Counted from the stretch's first letter, positions 33,140 through 43,019 are shown. The stretch is 64,000 nucleotides of DNA from Bryobacteraceae bacterium (GCA_025056455.1 JANWVY010000011.1:62001-126000), one strand, 5' to 3'. Program-made: numbers and translations. The notes: generated by a model from the letters alone, not told the origin.

Positions 33140-33603
33140 TTCTCTGGTTCACGATTCTCTGTTTTCTTGAAGCGACTCTCCACGGGCCGCACCTCGGTGA
33201 CCTACCCGGCTCTGACGGTCAAATCCGGCCGCTCTACGGCGTTAAGGGAAACTTTCTATGGGGGAAGCCCTGGCCACTGCGCTACCAGTCGTTCCCGACC
33301 AAGACTCGCCGCTCGATCGCGCGGGAGGATGGCAGGAGCTGGTTAGTGGAAGTCCATGACAAGGGAGAAACCTTGCGCACTGCCTTGCCAGCTGCACGCC
33401 TCTGGGCCCTCGATTCGAACGACCAGCTGTGGTGGGCCGAAGACCGGCGGCTTGGCTGCCCAGCTCGTGAGTGGAACACACCCGCTCAGATTCAGGTCTT
33501 GTTTCCACTTCGCGATGGATGGATGGCGGTCCGCACCAGAGAAGGCGATTATCTCGCCCGCTGCGACGAGCCAGAGCTGTACTTGCTTCCGAGGCCAGAA
33601 TGA
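33136..33603 (+). CDS. Short secreted protein of unknown function
   Basis: 155 residues, no family recognised. It has an N-terminal hydrophobic segment (MILWFTILCFLEATLHGP), probably a signal. The body is rich in Trp, Arg and Leu, with GVKGNFLWGKPWPLRYQSFP, RLWALDSNDQLWWAEDR and REGDYLARCDEPELYLLP, suggesting a small beta domain with two Cys. Both ends overlap neighbours by ATGA, so translation is tightly coupled to the genes on each side. The ATG at 33136 is chosen for that overlap; the frame is open further upstream. Confidence 0.65.
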   Translation: MILWFTILCFLEATLHGPHLGDLPGSDGQIRPLYGVKGNFLWGKPWPLRYQSFPTKTRRSIAREDGRSWLVEVHDKGETLRTALPAARLWALDSNDQLWWAEDRRLGCPAREWNTPAQIQVLFPLRDGWMAVRTREGDYLARCDEPELYLLPRPE

Positions 33604-34970
33604 AAGTCGCGGTAGTCTTGCTGTGTTGGGGCGCCACGTCCTTTGCACAAGGGCCTCTGCGAGTCTTTACCGTGAATGGCGTGACCGAAACGCCGGTTGC
33701 CGGAATTGTCCAACTAGGCAGCACGAGCACCGGCGATGTTCTTCAGGTTCAATTTCGCATCCGTAATGGCGGCGCCACAGCGCAAACCCTTCAGCTGCTC
33801 TCCATTTCCGGCGCAGGCTTCCGGTTGCACCAGGCGCCGACCTTACCCTTTCCCATCGCGCCAAACTTTTCGGTCGATTTTTATGTGCAGTTTCAATCTT
33901 CAGAGCCTGTGGCCGATGCCCGGGGGGCTCTCCGGCTGAACGAGCTCACCGTAACGCTCGTTGCCGAAGCGCGGGCGGCGCCCGTGGTTTCTGTGGTGCA
34001 GGAGGACGGTTCTCTAAGCCGGCGGATGGCCGGGCAAGCGGTTGTATTTCCGCCTACGGAGCGAGACGGCTCAAGCGCGCGCTGGATTGTCTTGGAGAAC
34101 CCGCATCGCGCACCCCTTATGGTCAACCTAGGGGTCTCGGGCGAAAGTTTTCGCCTCGCGGCGCCGCCCCCACAGCCGCTCATTCTGGAACGCGACGCCT
34201 CGAGGTCGTTTGAGCTACGGTTTGAGCCTGCAAGCGCAGGCTTAAAACGCGGCGCCCTGCTCGTCGACCAACGAACCTTCCCCCTAGAGGGGGTCGCCAC
34301 GGAGCCCGCACCGCCCCGGCCATCTATTGCCATCCCAACCGGGGGCCTCGAAAGCAGTAAACAGGTGCCCATCGCCGTACTTTTTGAGGAAGCCTCGCGC
34401 GCGGAGGCGAAAGGTCAACTGAGGTTCGAATTCACGCCATCCATGGCGGGTCCGGACGATCCGGCCATCGTGTTTCTCCCAGTTAACCGGCGCTCGATCG
34501 AATTTCAGGTTAGGCCTGGCGACCGGGCCGCTCAATTCGGATCGCAGCGCGAGGTGATTTTGCAAACCGGCACTACGGCTGGCACGCTACGAATTGTGGC
34601 GGAAATGAGCGGCTGGCGAACGGAAGCTCAAGCCAGTATCCCTCCAGCGCCCGCAGTCCTCGACAAGTTGACTGCATTTAAGACGACGGCGACACTAGAC
34701 CTCACCGTTTCCGGCTACGACAACACGCGCTCGATTTCGGAGATCGCCTTCACCTTCTACGACGCTCAAGGAACCATGATCCCGCCGGGCAACATTCGCT
34801 CGTTTGTAGCTCCGCTCTTCCAGGACTACTTCCGCACGACGTCGGTTGGCGGCATGTTCTCGCTGCGCGCGATCTTCCCCTCGACAGCTCCTACGCAAGG
34901 GGTCCGCTACGTGGAAATGGAAGTCACCAATCAGGCCGGGACATCCAAAACTCAGCGCATCGAATTCTAG
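33600..34970 (+). CDS. Secreted multi-domain beta-sandwich protein
   Basis: 456 residues. Clear signal peptide (MKVAVVLLCWGATSFAQ). The body is built of beta domains: an ASH/choice-of-anchor-like domain near 20-130 (VQFRIRNGGATAQTLQLLSI, then GAGFRLHQAPTLPFPIAPNF), a second similar unit near 135-255, and a C-terminal unit ending in VRYVEMEVTNQAGTSKTQRI. The repeated theme is an Ig/MSP-like fold that often sits in cell-surface or appendage proteins. It overlaps the preceding gene by ATGA and ends the PP2C operon. Function unknown. The 81 bases after it hold no clear terminator. Confidence 0.65.
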   Translation: MKVAVVLLCWGATSFAQGPLRVFTVNGVTETPVAGIVQLGSTSTGDVLQVQFRIRNGGATAQTLQLLSISGAGFRLHQAPTLPFPIAPNFSVDFYVQFQSSEPVADARGALRLNELTVTLVAEARAAPVVSVVQEDGSLSRRMAGQAVVFPPTERDGSSARWIVLENPHRAPLMVNLGVSGESFRLAAPPPQPLILERDASRSFELRFEPASAGLKRGALLVDQRTFPLEGVATEPAPPRPSIAIPTGGLESSKQVPIAVLFEEASRAEAKGQLRFEFTPSMAGPDDPAIVFLPVNRRSIEFQVRPGDRAAQFGSQREVILQTGTTAGTLRIVAEMSGWRTEAQASIPPAPAVLDKLTAFKTTATLDLTVSGYDNTRSISEIAFTFYDAQGTMIPPGNIRSFVAPLFQDYFRTTSVGGMFSLRAIFPSTAPTQGVRYVEMEVTNQAGTSKTQRIEF

Positions 34971-35051
34971 CCTCGCGTTGCCAGCGGCCGGTTTTCTAGC
35001 GGCTTTGTGGGGTTGCCCTCGCGTTGTTGGGCTGGAGCGCAACTTAGCGAG

Positions 35052-36014
35052 TCAAACCGTACGCGCGATGTCGATTAGGTCGCTTAACAGGCCGTAAGCC
35101 GTCCGGTCTACACTAGGGTCCATTTCGAGGCATCCTACTGTGCCCATCAGATCGGTGTGGAGCAGAAGAATATTCGTGGTGGCGCGCGCGCTCGCCAGGG
35201 GATCGCCGATATCCAGCACTTCCGCGCGCACCCGCAATTTCAGTCCCTCTTTACCGTAGTGGGCCCGGCTCACCAGACGGACCGTCTTGCCCGATGCTCT
35301 CAACTGAGCCAGTTTGACTGGCGTCAGTTTGCGAATGCCTTTGGTGTCAACAGCGAGCGGAGTCGTGCGCGCGTTCATCAACACATTGGCCAGCGCGGCC
35401 GTTTTCGCAGCCGAGTCCCAGCCATCGATGTCGTAGTTTGGATCAGCTTCCGCGATTCCTAGCCGTTGTGCTTCGGCAACTCCTTCTTCGAGCGATCGTC
35501 CACGCTCCATGGCCTCGATCACGACATTCGAGGTCGAGTTGAGCACCCCCGTAAACCCCTTGAGTTGCACGCCTTGCAACGACGACCGGACCATATTGAA
35601 CACGGGCGCGCCATCCATGACGATAGACTCAAAACGAAACTCAACGCCCCAGCGTTTCGCTTCGGCTTGCAGATCCGCATAGGCGTGCGCAATAGGTCCC
35701 TTGTTCGAAGTGACGACATGAAGGCCACGTGAAAAGGCGGCCCGGATATGGCGAATTGCTGGCTCGCCATTTAGCGGGTTCAAGGGTGAGAGCTCCAGCA
35801 CGACCTCCGCTTGGGAACGATCGAGAAACTCCTCAATCGAGGCAACTAGTGGTCCAAACGCGGGCTCGAGCCCAAGGCCTTTGGGATCGAATGCCGATCC
35901 GTGCCGCCCAGTCTGAATCGCGACAATCCGAAAGGGAAATTGCTGGCGCTTTTTGGCAAGAAGTCTTGCGAAAGCGCGACCGACATGGCCATATCCAATG
36001 AGCGCGAGATTCAA
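35052..36014 (-). CDS. hom: Homoserine dehydrogenase, short form without ACT domain
   Basis: NAD(P)H-dependent reduction of aspartate semialdehyde to homoserine (Thr/Met/Ile route). 320 residues: Rossmann start NLALIGYGHVGRAFARLLAK, conserved VVTSNKGPIAHAYADL, the catalytic block FRFESIVMDGAPVFNM, and GVLNSTSNVVIEAM plus GIAEADPNYDIDGWDSAAKT with the KT active-site Lys. The C-terminal ACT regulatory domain of full-length enzymes (about 430 residues) is absent, so feedback by threonine is unlikely. Start is TTG overlapping the upstream stop (TTGA). Confidence 0.9.
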   Translation of the reverse strand: MNLALIGYGHVGRAFARLLAKKRQQFPFRIVAIQTGRHGSAFDPKGLGLEPAFGPLVASIEEFLDRSQAEVVLELSPLNPLNGEPAIRHIRAAFSRGLHVVTSNKGPIAHAYADLQAEAKRWGVEFRFESIVMDGAPVFNMVRSSLQGVQLKGFTGVLNSTSNVVIEAMERGRSLEEGVAEAQRLGIAEADPNYDIDGWDSAAKTAALANVLMNARTTPLAVDTKGIRKLTPVKLAQLRASGKTVRLVSRAHYGKEGLKLRVRAEVLDIGDPLASARATTNILLLHTDLMGTVGCLEMDPSVDRTAYGLLSDLIDIARTV

Positions 36015-38011
36015 AACGCAAGCTTCTCCACGGCGGCGTTCATTTGGTTGATGAGCGTATTGTTGGTGCGGCGCAACTGCGAAACACGGTCGCGTAAGCC
36101 GGCGAGGCGAGTTTCTAACTCCGCCACCTGCCGGGCGTAGCGCTGAGTTTGTTCCTCTTGTCCCGTAATCGTAGACAGCCGCGTCATGCTGTCCTTGATG
36201 CGGCTTTGATCGGCGGATAGCTCCTTGATTTCCGTTTCGAGTTCCCGAATTTGCCGCTCGTTTTCGGCAATTTGGCGCTTCTGCGCGAGGATGCTCTCCA
36301 ATTGCCGGCGGCCTTCCGCGCTGAGCGCTTGGTTTTGCAGATAGACCGCGATCTGATCAGCGTTGAGGTTGCTGACCATGATCGTTTGGTCATACAGACG
36401 CTCTTCGTTCACCGGAAACTGCTGTTCACTGCTCGGCGCGAGTTTCACCTCAAAGCGGTAAGACTGGGCTGTAGTTTCGACCGGTTTCTGATTGAGCAGT
36501 TTGTACTCGGGACGGATCTCATGCTCGATGATCAACGTTTTTGGCTTGGCGTCGATGTTGCGCACGGTGTAAACCAGTGATTCTTGCAGGGCGGTGCGGA
36601 GCGTCAGCACGCCGCGGGCCGCTTTGATTTCCCGTACGAGGTTACGCGAGGAGTCAATCTTGGTGGTGATGCGCGTTCCCAGGTCTACGCCGAAGCTGAT
36701 GAGACGTTTGTCGCCGGACTTAAACGTTTCAACGAGCGCCTCGCCGGCATACACGCCCGACTCGAATACGGTAATCGGGCCCCCATCCAGCGTCTTTCCG
36801 CTGGAATTGATCATCTCAGCGGCGTTCATCGGGTTCTGCAGGCTGCGGTCGGAGTAGATCAGAAGGCGGCGAGCTTGGATCTTTTGTTGCAGGAAAGGCA
36901 GCATGGCGGATTCACTCTTCTTGACCGTAACTGGTGCTGAAAAACGGTATTCAAAAAGTTCGCCGACCTCCCGTGTCATGGTTTCGGCAGTGACGCTACT
37001 AGCCATGTCGGAGCGGCTTTCCGCTAGCGCAGGGGCCATTTCACTTGACGCCATGGCGCGTACTGGGGCGCGCGGCAGGGGTGAGGCCGGCGCCGCAGCC
37101 AGTTGCTCCTTCCTGGCAGAACTGGGAGTCGAGATAGCGCCCGAGTGAAGGACCGGAGCTAAGTTTTTCTCCTCCGGCAACTCCGCCACCGGCCGCTCGC
37201 GATAGCGCGGCTCATAAAGCTTGCTCAGAAAGGAAACCGGCCGGCCGGAAACCAGCGACAAATTCACATTGTTCCAGTCCTCGCCTGTCGTATTGTCAAC
37301 GATCGCCCATCCTTCCAGGACCGATTCACCCTCTTTGAGAATGAGCCGGTAGCTCGATTTCCACACAGCCATGGGAGTCATATAACTGGCGATAATCTGC
37401 CGGCTGCGGGCATCTGAAGAGTCTATGTAAACGCTGCGCTTCTCTTTCGAACGGGCCACCGACAGCGCCGTCAAGTAATCTTTGAGCTGTCTCTGCAAAG
37501 CTGGATCGGAGAGTTTGAGCCCGCTAAGGGCGGCCAAGTCAAATGTGCGCAACTCACCCGAATCGAGCAGCAAGGTCAATTGCTCGCGTTCCTGGGCCTT
37601 GTCGCCCAGCTTGACGACCCGTCCACTGAAAATCGCACCTTGAAGAGACTCGCTGCCGACTCGCGCTTCCATCCTAGCACCCTTGAGCTGATCCAGAAAT
37701 TCGCTTAGGGCTTGGGCCGGTTGCAGTTGAAACGGATAATCTTGCAAGCGCTCCTCGAGCGGCTGGCTAGCGTCGTACCGCAATCCTATAATTTTTCCGC
37801 CACTCCGATCCTCGATTGTGAGCGACTTGAGTACATCGTCCATGTCGGAGGCTTTGAAGTCAAGCCGGGCAGATTCACCAGCGCGTAGCTCTCCAGCGCG
37901 CTCAAAGTATCCAACACCGTGTTTATAGAGAACAACCTTGCGTACGGGCAGTTCAGCTGGGAATCCTTGCGGACATAAGGCCGCCGCCATCAACCATCTC
38001 CCCAAAACCAT
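36011..38011 (-). CDS. DUF4139 domain protein, secreted, with C-terminal coiled coil
   Basis: 666 residues. Signal-like start (MVLGRWLMAAALCPQGFPAE), then the DUF4140/DUF4139 pattern: VRKVVLYKHGVGYFERAGEL near the start and a long beta region with MAVWKSSYRLILKEGESVLE, GWAIVDNTTGEDWNNVNLSL and VSGRPVSFLSKLYEPRYRER. A Ser/Ala/Pro-rich insert lies near 300-345. The last 100 residues form a heptad coiled coil. Likely periplasmic or surface-attached; function unknown. ATG 38011 is chosen because of GGAGG four bases upstream. It overlaps hom (TTGA). The 106 bases to prmC hold no recognised feature. Confidence 0.8.
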   Translation of the reverse strand: MVLGRWLMAAALCPQGFPAELPVRKVVLYKHGVGYFERAGELRAGESARLDFKASDMDDVLKSLTIEDRSGGKIIGLRYDASQPLEERLQDYPFQLQPAQALSEFLDQLKGARMEARVGSESLQGAIFSGRVVKLGDKAQEREQLTLLLDSGELRTFDLAALSGLKLSDPALQRQLKDYLTALSVARSKEKRSVYIDSSDARSRQIIASYMTPMAVWKSSYRLILKEGESVLEGWAIVDNTTGEDWNNVNLSLVSGRPVSFLSKLYEPRYRERPVAELPEEKNLAPVLHSGAISTPSSARKEQLAAAPASPLPRAPVRAMASSEMAPALAESRSDMASSVTAETMTREVGELFEYRFSAPVTVKKSESAMLPFLQQKIQARRLLIYSDRSLQNPMNAAEMINSSGKTLDGGPITVFESGVYAGEALVETFKSGDKRLISFGVDLGTRITTKIDSSRNLVREIKAARGVLTLRTALQESLVYTVRNIDAKPKTLIIEHEIRPEYKLLNQKPVETTAQSYRFEVKLAPSSEQQFPVNEERLYDQTIMVSNLNADQIAVYLQNQALSAEGRRQLESILAQKRQIAENERQIRELETEIKELSADQSRIKDSMTRLSTITGQEEQTQRYARQVAELETRLAGLRDRVSQLRRTNNTLINQMNAAVEKLAF

Positions 38012-38117
38012 ACACCCTCCAGAATACGGGCGATCTCCAGGCCGATCCTCCGCCTGTTCTTCAATCATGACGCGTTTTCTTGCCGCCAGATAAGGCTTAT
38101 TTTGAAGTGCTGGTCGC

Positions 38118-38948
38118 TCAAGGTGAAAACTGTGCCTGAATCACTCGCGGAATGCCCGCCAGATCGTGGCGGTGATCAATCTGGGTCCAGGGGCCGCTTG
38201 CCAGCAGCGCGCAAACACGTTCGAGAGATTGATAGCCAAGTTCGGCCACGAACCACCCGCCCGGCTTCAAGATCCGAGCGGCGGCCGGAATCAGACGCTC
38301 GTAAATCTCGACGCCGGTCGGCCCGCCATACAAGGCAAGGGCAGGTTCAAAGTCGCGGACTTCGCGCTGGAGGAAGGCCTGATCGCTTTCAGGAACGTAG
38401 GGCGGGTTTGAGACCACGATGTCAAATTCTGCCTTCAACGCAGAGCATAAATCACAGCACAACAGCTCCACCCGGGCTTGGTGACGCTGCGCGTTTTTCT
38501 TTGCCATACGAAGCGCCTCGAGCGAGATGTCGGTTCCGTAGACGCAGGTGTTTAGTTCCAGAGCTAAGGTCACGGCGATGGCGCCAGAGCCAGCGCCAAC
38601 ATCGAGGATCCGGTGCCATGGCTGAGCCAGTTGCAGCACAGCCTCAACCACATGTTCCGTCTCGGGCCGGGGAATGAGCACTGCCGGACTAACTTGAAAC
38701 ACGCGCCCGTAAAACTCCTGCACTTTCGTGATGTACTGCGTCGGTTTCCCTTGCAAGCGTTCGTGCAAATAACGCCCATAGTGGATCCAGGCCAGTTCGC
38801 TCAACTCCTCGTCGCCGTGCGTGAGCAAATAGAGGCGGTCGCGACCCAAAGCATGGCACAGCAACACCTCTGCCGTTAGCCTAGGGGAAGGAACTCGCGC
38901 TTCGTCAAGAATTCGCGTTCCTTGAAGAAGCGCTGTCCGCAAGGTCAC
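38118..38948 (-). CDS. prmC: Peptide chain release factor N5-glutamine methyltransferase PrmC
   Basis: SAM-dependent enzyme that methylates the Gln of the GGQ motif in release factors. 276 residues, normal length. N-terminal helical domain, then the Rossmann motif [18 protein letters not shown] and the substrate motif [11 protein letters not shown]. Also [12 protein letters not shown], which is typical of PrmC. Start is GTG overlapping the prfA stop (GTGA), which ties it directly to its substrate gene, a classic order. Confidence 0.96.
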   Translation of the reverse strand: MTLRTALLQGTRILDEARVPSPRLTAEVLLCHALGRDRLYLLTHGDEELSELAWIHYGRYLHERLQGKPTQYITKVQEFYGRVFQVSPAVLIPRPETEHVVEAVLQLAQPWHRILDVGAGSGAIAVTLALELNTCVYGTDISLEALRMAKKNAQRHQARVELLCCDLCSALKAEFDIVVSNPPYVPESDQAFLQREVRDFEPALALYGGPTGVEIYERLIPAAARILKPGGWFVAELGYQSLERVCALLASGPWTQIDHRHDLAGIPRVIQAQFSP

Positions 38949-40030
38949 TGGATGCTCTCGTTCGTCTGCTGTTTGAGTTTCTCCGCCTGGTAGTAGGCAA
39001 TGAGGGCATCCGTAATGGGTTCGAGCCGCCCGTCCATCACTTGATCCAGTTGGTGGAGAGTGAGCCCGATGCGATGATCAGTAACGCGGTTTTGAGGAAA
39101 GTTATAAGTTCGGATTTTCTCGCTGCGGTCCCCTGTGCCGACCATGCTCTTGCGTTCCGCGCCGATCTTCTCTTGCTGCTTTTGCAGTTCCAGTTCATAG
39201 AGGCGGGAACGCAGAACACGTTCCGCCTTGGCGCGATTTTTGATCTGCGACTTTTCATCCTGGCAGGAGACAACCAGGCCTGTCGGGATGTGGGTGATGC
39301 GCACGGCGGAATAAGTGGTGTTGACGGATTGCCCCCCTGGACCTGAGGAGCAGAACGTGTCAATTCGAAGATCCTTGGGATCAATCTTCACTTCCACTTC
39401 GTCGGCTTCGGGGAGTACGGCCACCGTCACGGCAGAGGTGTGCACGCGACCTTGCTGTTCGGTTTGAGGTACGCGCTGCACGCGGTGCACACCGGACTCG
39501 TACTTGAGTTTGCTGTAAACCTTATCCCCGCTGATCAGGGCAATGACTTCTTTCAAGCCCCCCACGGCGGACTCGCTAACGCTAGTCACTTCGACCTTCC
39601 AGCCTTGCGATTCTGCAAAGCGCGTGTACATGCGGAAGATTTCGGCAGCAAACAGCGTGGCTTCATCGCCGCCCGTTCCCGCGCGGACTTCTAACATGAC
39701 GTTTTTGTCGTCCAAGGGATCGCGCGGCAGCAGCAGCAGTCTGAGTTCGCTTTCTAAACGCGCCAGTTCCGGCTCCAATCGCGCAATGTCCTCGTTGGCC
39801 AGCTGTCGCAGCTCCGGATCCGATTCTTGCAGCATCTGCCTGGCGCCTTCGAGATCCGCGGCGACTTTTTTCCACTCCCGATACTTGGCTACCACCTCTT
39901 CGAGTTCGCTGCGGGCTTTTGCTGTTTTGCGATATAACTCGCCGTCGTTAATGACGGCCGGGTCAGCCATTTGAGCGGTCAAACTTTCAAAACGGGATTC
40001 AATCTCGGCCAGTTTATCCAGGTATTGCAT
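38945..40030 (-). CDS. prfA: Peptide chain release factor 1
   Basis: Recognises UAA/UAG stop codons and triggers peptide release. 361 residues. The GGQ catalytic motif is in [20 protein letters not shown]. The stop-recognition tripeptide region reads [20 protein letters not shown] (PQT where PAT or PVT is usual), and [15 protein letters not shown] precedes it. The C-terminal half has [20 protein letters not shown]. The PQT variant keeps Pro and Thr and also occurs in other RF1 proteins, so RF1 rather than RF2 is well supported. Confidence 0.97.
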   Translation of the reverse strand: MQYLDKLAEIESRFESLTAQMADPAVINDGELYRKTAKARSELEEVVAKYREWKKVAADLEGARQMLQESDPELRQLANEDIARLEPELARLESELRLLLLPRDPLDDKNVMLEVRAGTGGDEATLFAAEIFRMYTRFAESQGWKVEVTSVSESAVGGLKEVIALISGDKVYSKLKYESGVHRVQRVPQTEQQGRVHTSAVTVAVLPEADEVEVKIDPKDLRIDTFCSSGPGGQSVNTTYSAVRITHIPTGLVVSCQDEKSQIKNRAKAERVLRSRLYELELQKQQEKIGAERKSMVGTGDRSEKIRTYNFPQNRVTDHRIGLTLHQLDQVMDGRLEPITDALIAYYQAEKLKQQTNESIQ

Positions 40031-40042
40031 GAGCGCAAAAGC

Positions 40043-41029
40043 TTAGGCGATCACCAGCTCGCCGCCTTGTTGCTTTTCTAACGCCATGGCGCCCTCCAGT
40101 GCGTAAATGGCGACGGCTGTCTGGTCGTCCGACGGAGGTTGTGTGGTGATTCTCTGTAGCCAAAGACCGGGCGCTGTCAGCAAGGCAAGCACACTACCCC
40201 GCTTCCGGGCTGCATATCGGATCAACTCGTAACTTAGGCCAACAATCAAGGGCAACAGCGCTACTCGCGAGAGGAACTTGGCAAGAAAACTATCAAACGG
40301 CAGCAGCGCGTAGATGCACATGGCGATCACCATCACCACGAGCAGAAAGCTCGTCCCGCAGCGAGGATGGAACGTAGAGAAGCGCTGGGCGTTCTCTACG
40401 GTGACAGGTTGGCCCGATTCGAAATTAAAAACAACTTTGTGCTCAGCGCCATGGAACTCGAAAACGCGTCGGATGTCCTGCCAGCGCGAGATGGCGATCA
40501 GGAACAGGAGAAAAATTGCGATGCGGATCACCCCGTCAACCAGATTGAACGCAAGCCGGTGCTGAACGACCGGTGCTACCTTTTCGATTTGCGAGGTCAT
40601 CCACAAGGGCAAGAATTTGTAGAGGAAAATGAAAAAGCCAAAAGAAAACAGGAGATTGAGCGTCATCGCCCAGGAGGAAAACTCTTGTTTTTTCTCCCCG
40701 GGTTGGCCATCCTCCAAGGCTGCATTGGCGGAAAACTTGAGAGCGCGAATACCCAACCACATGGCTTGGCCCAGAGTGCCAAGTCCCCGCAGGACAGGGA
40801 ATTTAAAGAGGGGATACTTCTCCGAGGGGCGAGCCACGGGCGCTTGTTCCGTGACAATTTCGCCACCGGGCTTGCGGACAGCCACGCAATACGAGTGCGG
40901 GGTGCGCATCATGACGCCTTCCATAACGGCTTGGCCGCCGACCAGGATTTCTTCGCCACTTTCGAGTGCTGGCAACAGCTGGACTCGGGCTGTCATCCGA
41001 AGAAAGGTTTGCAGCCAGGACAAGGACAT
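40043..41029 (-). CDS. DUF1385 (YqhQ-type) membrane protein
   Basis: 328 residues. Family signature VGGQAVMEGVMMRTPHSYCV near the start, then VARPSEKYPLFKFPVLRGLG. Several membrane helices follow, with the invariant FEFHGAEHKVVFNFESGQPV and FSTFHPRCGTSFLLVVMVIA. Function not known; the HGAEHK and HPRCGTSF motifs suggest a metal or redox site. The ATG at 41029 is chosen over a far longer frame: AGGAG is four bases upstream and the family starts here. It lies 12 bases before prfA, a very common neighbour in many phyla. Confidence 0.88.
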   Translation of the reverse strand: MSLSWLQTFLRMTARVQLLPALESGEEILVGGQAVMEGVMMRTPHSYCVAVRKPGGEIVTEQAPVARPSEKYPLFKFPVLRGLGTLGQAMWLGIRALKFSANAALEDGQPGEKKQEFSSWAMTLNLLFSFGFFIFLYKFLPLWMTSQIEKVAPVVQHRLAFNLVDGVIRIAIFLLFLIAISRWQDIRRVFEFHGAEHKVVFNFESGQPVTVENAQRFSTFHPRCGTSFLLVVMVIAMCIYALLPFDSFLAKFLSRVALLPLIVGLSYELIRYAARKRGSVLALLTAPGLWLQRITTQPPSDDQTAVAIYALEGAMALEKQQGGELVIA

Positions 41030-41045
41030 ACCGCTCCTGGGCACT

Positions 41046-41051
41046 AGTATA
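41046..41051 (-). promoter_or_regulatory. -10 element for the DUF1385-prfA-prmC operon
   Basis: TATACT on the minus strand, 16 bases before the ATG at 41029; the predicted leader of about 10 bases includes the AGGAG site. The remaining 149-base gap to the next upstream gene shows only a 5-bp GGGAG/CTCCC hairpin. Confidence 0.45.
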
Positions 41052-41178
41052 ACGCGGGCAACCCGGGAGACTTGGGCTCCCTTGCATTTTAGCCGGAGTA
41101 AGGCACGGCGCCGGCCCCTTCCAGAGAAGTTTGGGAAGAAGTTTCGCAAGACCATCTTACTGTGCAAGAAATGCGGGC

Positions 41179-42060
41179 TTAGGCCATCAGCTGGCGCACA
41201 AACGACAAGCTTGACTCCAACAAATCCCAGCTGCCGGGCCAAAATGACAGATCCACACACCACCACTCTACGGCTGGAATTGCTTTGAGCAAGGGTCCAA
41301 TCCTTTTCCAATCCAGCGAACCGGCGCCGAGCGGGCAATGGGTGGTGGTTTCGTCTCCGTATAACGTGCCGTCGGTATCGGCTAAGTGTATGTGTCCAAT
41401 CCGTCCACTGAGCAGTTGCAAGAATTCACATACGCCGCCATCGAGCGTCTCGGCGTCGCCGTGTTGCCGCGCGCCAATCACCCCGCACAAATAAGCATGG
41501 CCCGTATCAAAAAGGATTTGAAAATTCGGATGCCCCACCCGCTCATACATTTCGACGATCTCAGAGGGTTTGTTGAAAACAAATCCTGGCTCGAACTCCC
41601 AAATGATGCGGATTCCAGCGGTGGCGGCAATCTCGGCAGCGTCGTGCCACAGCGCGGCTACGCGGCGAAAGCAATCCAGGTACTCGGCATCTAAGATGGA
41701 ACCGGGCGCTGCAATTGAGTCCACCCGGAGGCTCGGACTGCCCAAATCATGGCAGATTTCCAGGTTGCAGCGAAATACGTCCAGATACCGGTCGCGATTC
41801 GCTTCGACCACGGGATTGACCATCGTAAAATCCGGAACGTAGCTCGAGACGCTAAGATTCAAACCCTCGAGCCGGGAAGCGAGTAAGCGACGCTCCGCTG
41901 GCGTGGGGTAACGGTTCGGGGTAACGTAGGGCGGGAAGCCGCACAGCTCAATGCCATCGTAGCCGGTAGCTGCAAGCTTCTCAGCGACTTTTTCGAGCGG
42001 AATGGGATGCCTGGAATATGGACCGAACGAAAAGGCCCAGCTTCCGAATGATACCTTCAT
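41179..42060 (-). CDS. Sugar phosphate isomerase/epimerase (xylose isomerase-like TIM barrel)
   Basis: 293 residues, cytoplasmic (no signal). TIM-barrel with the start MKVSFGSWAFSFGPYSRHPI. Probable metal ligands and motifs: YDGIELCGFPPYVTP, LRVDSIAAPGS, RIIWEFEPGFVFNKPSEIVE, LFDTGHAYLCGV and IGHIHLADTDGT. The GHIHLADT block with the preceding DTGH supports a metal-dependent isomerase or epimerase. It differs from the Tat-exported paralogue near 20 kb and probably acts on a different sugar. Substrate unknown. Confidence 0.8.
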   Translation of the reverse strand: MKVSFGSWAFSFGPYSRHPIPLEKVAEKLAATGYDGIELCGFPPYVTPNRYPTPAERRLLASRLEGLNLSVSSYVPDFTMVNPVVEANRDRYLDVFRCNLEICHDLGSPSLRVDSIAAPGSILDAEYLDCFRRVAALWHDAAEIAATAGIRIIWEFEPGFVFNKPSEIVEMYERVGHPNFQILFDTGHAYLCGVIGARQHGDAETLDGGVCEFLQLLSGRIGHIHLADTDGTLYGDETTTHCPLGAGSLDWKRIGPLLKAIPAVEWWCVDLSFWPGSWDLLESSLSFVRQLMA

Positions 42061-42170
42061 TCGATTCGTACGCTCTCTTGGATATCATAGTGGATGCGCG
42101 GCAACTCTGAGCGGTCCAGCCGGGCGAGCGCTTTTCGAAACACCTTCCCCACGGGACAAGCAAAAACAGA

Positions 42171-42920
42171 ATGAATCACCCATTTCGACTCGAAGGTAAA
42201 ACTGCATGCGTTACGGGAGGCGCAAGCGGTATTGGCGAGGCCATTTGTCGGGCGTTTGCTGCCGCAGGGGCAACCGTCTGCATCGCCGATTTAAACGCTC
42301 CGGCGGCCGAACGTCTTGCGGCAGAACTGCCCCAGGCGCGCGCCGTTGTCTGCGATATCACGCAGCCCGACTCGGTCGCCCGAGCCATCTCCACGCTCAG
42401 CCGGCTTGACATTCTCGTCAATAACGCCGGGATCGGCTTAGTCGGAAGCATCGAAGAGACTTCGCAAGAGGATTTTGAGCGCCTGTTTCGCGTCAACGTT
42501 GAGGGAACGTTTTTGATGACCAAAGCGGCGCTGCCTTTGCTGCTTGCATCGCGCGGCTCCATCATCAACATTGGCTCGGTGGCGGGACTGGTGGGTGTCA
42601 AACGCCGCTATGCCTACTGTGCCACCAAGGGCGCCGTCGTGGCCATGACCCGGCAGCTAGCTGTTGAGTATGCAACCGAGCTCCGCGTGAATTGTATTTG
42701 TCCCGGAACGGTCGACACGCCCTTTGTTGAAGCCTACCTGGAGAAGTATCACAAGCACGAAAAGGAGGCCGTTCGCGCCCAGTTGAACGCTCGTCAGCCC
42801 ATGGGACGTTTGGGAAAAGCCGAAGAGATTGCCGCTCTAGCCCTTTATCTCGCCTCGGATCAAGCGGCTTTCATGACCGGCTCCATCATTGCCATCGATG
42901 GCGGTTGGACGGCAGCTTGA
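42171..42920 (+). CDS. Short-chain dehydrogenase/reductase
   Basis: NAD(P)-dependent oxidoreductase of the classical SDR type, 249 residues. Cofactor motif TGGASGIG (16-23), the NNAG motif (DILVNNAGIGLVG), and the catalytic Ser (NIGSVAGLV), Tyr and Lys (YCATKG). The end has the common PMGRLGKAEEIAALALYLAS and TGSIIAIDGGWTA. An Asp after the second strand (CIADLN) favours NAD. Divergent from the sugar isomerase gene; a joint role in sugar or sugar-acid conversion is plausible but unproven. The start has no clear ribosome site. Confidence 0.92.
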   Translation: MNHPFRLEGKTACVTGGASGIGEAICRAFAAAGATVCIADLNAPAAERLAAELPQARAVVCDITQPDSVARAISTLSRLDILVNNAGIGLVGSIEETSQEDFERLFRVNVEGTFLMTKAALPLLLASRGSIINIGSVAGLVGVKRRYAYCATKGAVVAMTRQLAVEYATELRVNCICPGTVDTPFVEAYLEKYHKHEKEAVRAQLNARQPMGRLGKAEEIAALALYLASDQAAFMTGSIIAIDGGWTAA

Positions 42921-43005
42921 CGAACGCTAGCTGGTTGAAGACAATAACCTTATCACGTTGTGTAGCATTGCGCCTGCTGGCAGTGCGAAGTGTGTCCGAT
43001 AGGAC

Positions 43006-43011
43006 TATAAG
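43006..43011 (+). promoter_or_regulatory. -10-like TATAAG before transpeptidase gene
   Basis: TATAAG eight bases before the ATG at 43020. The start also has AGAGG nearby, so either leaderless or short-leader initiation is possible. Confidence 0.35.
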
Positions 43012-43019
43012 AGGTAGTA

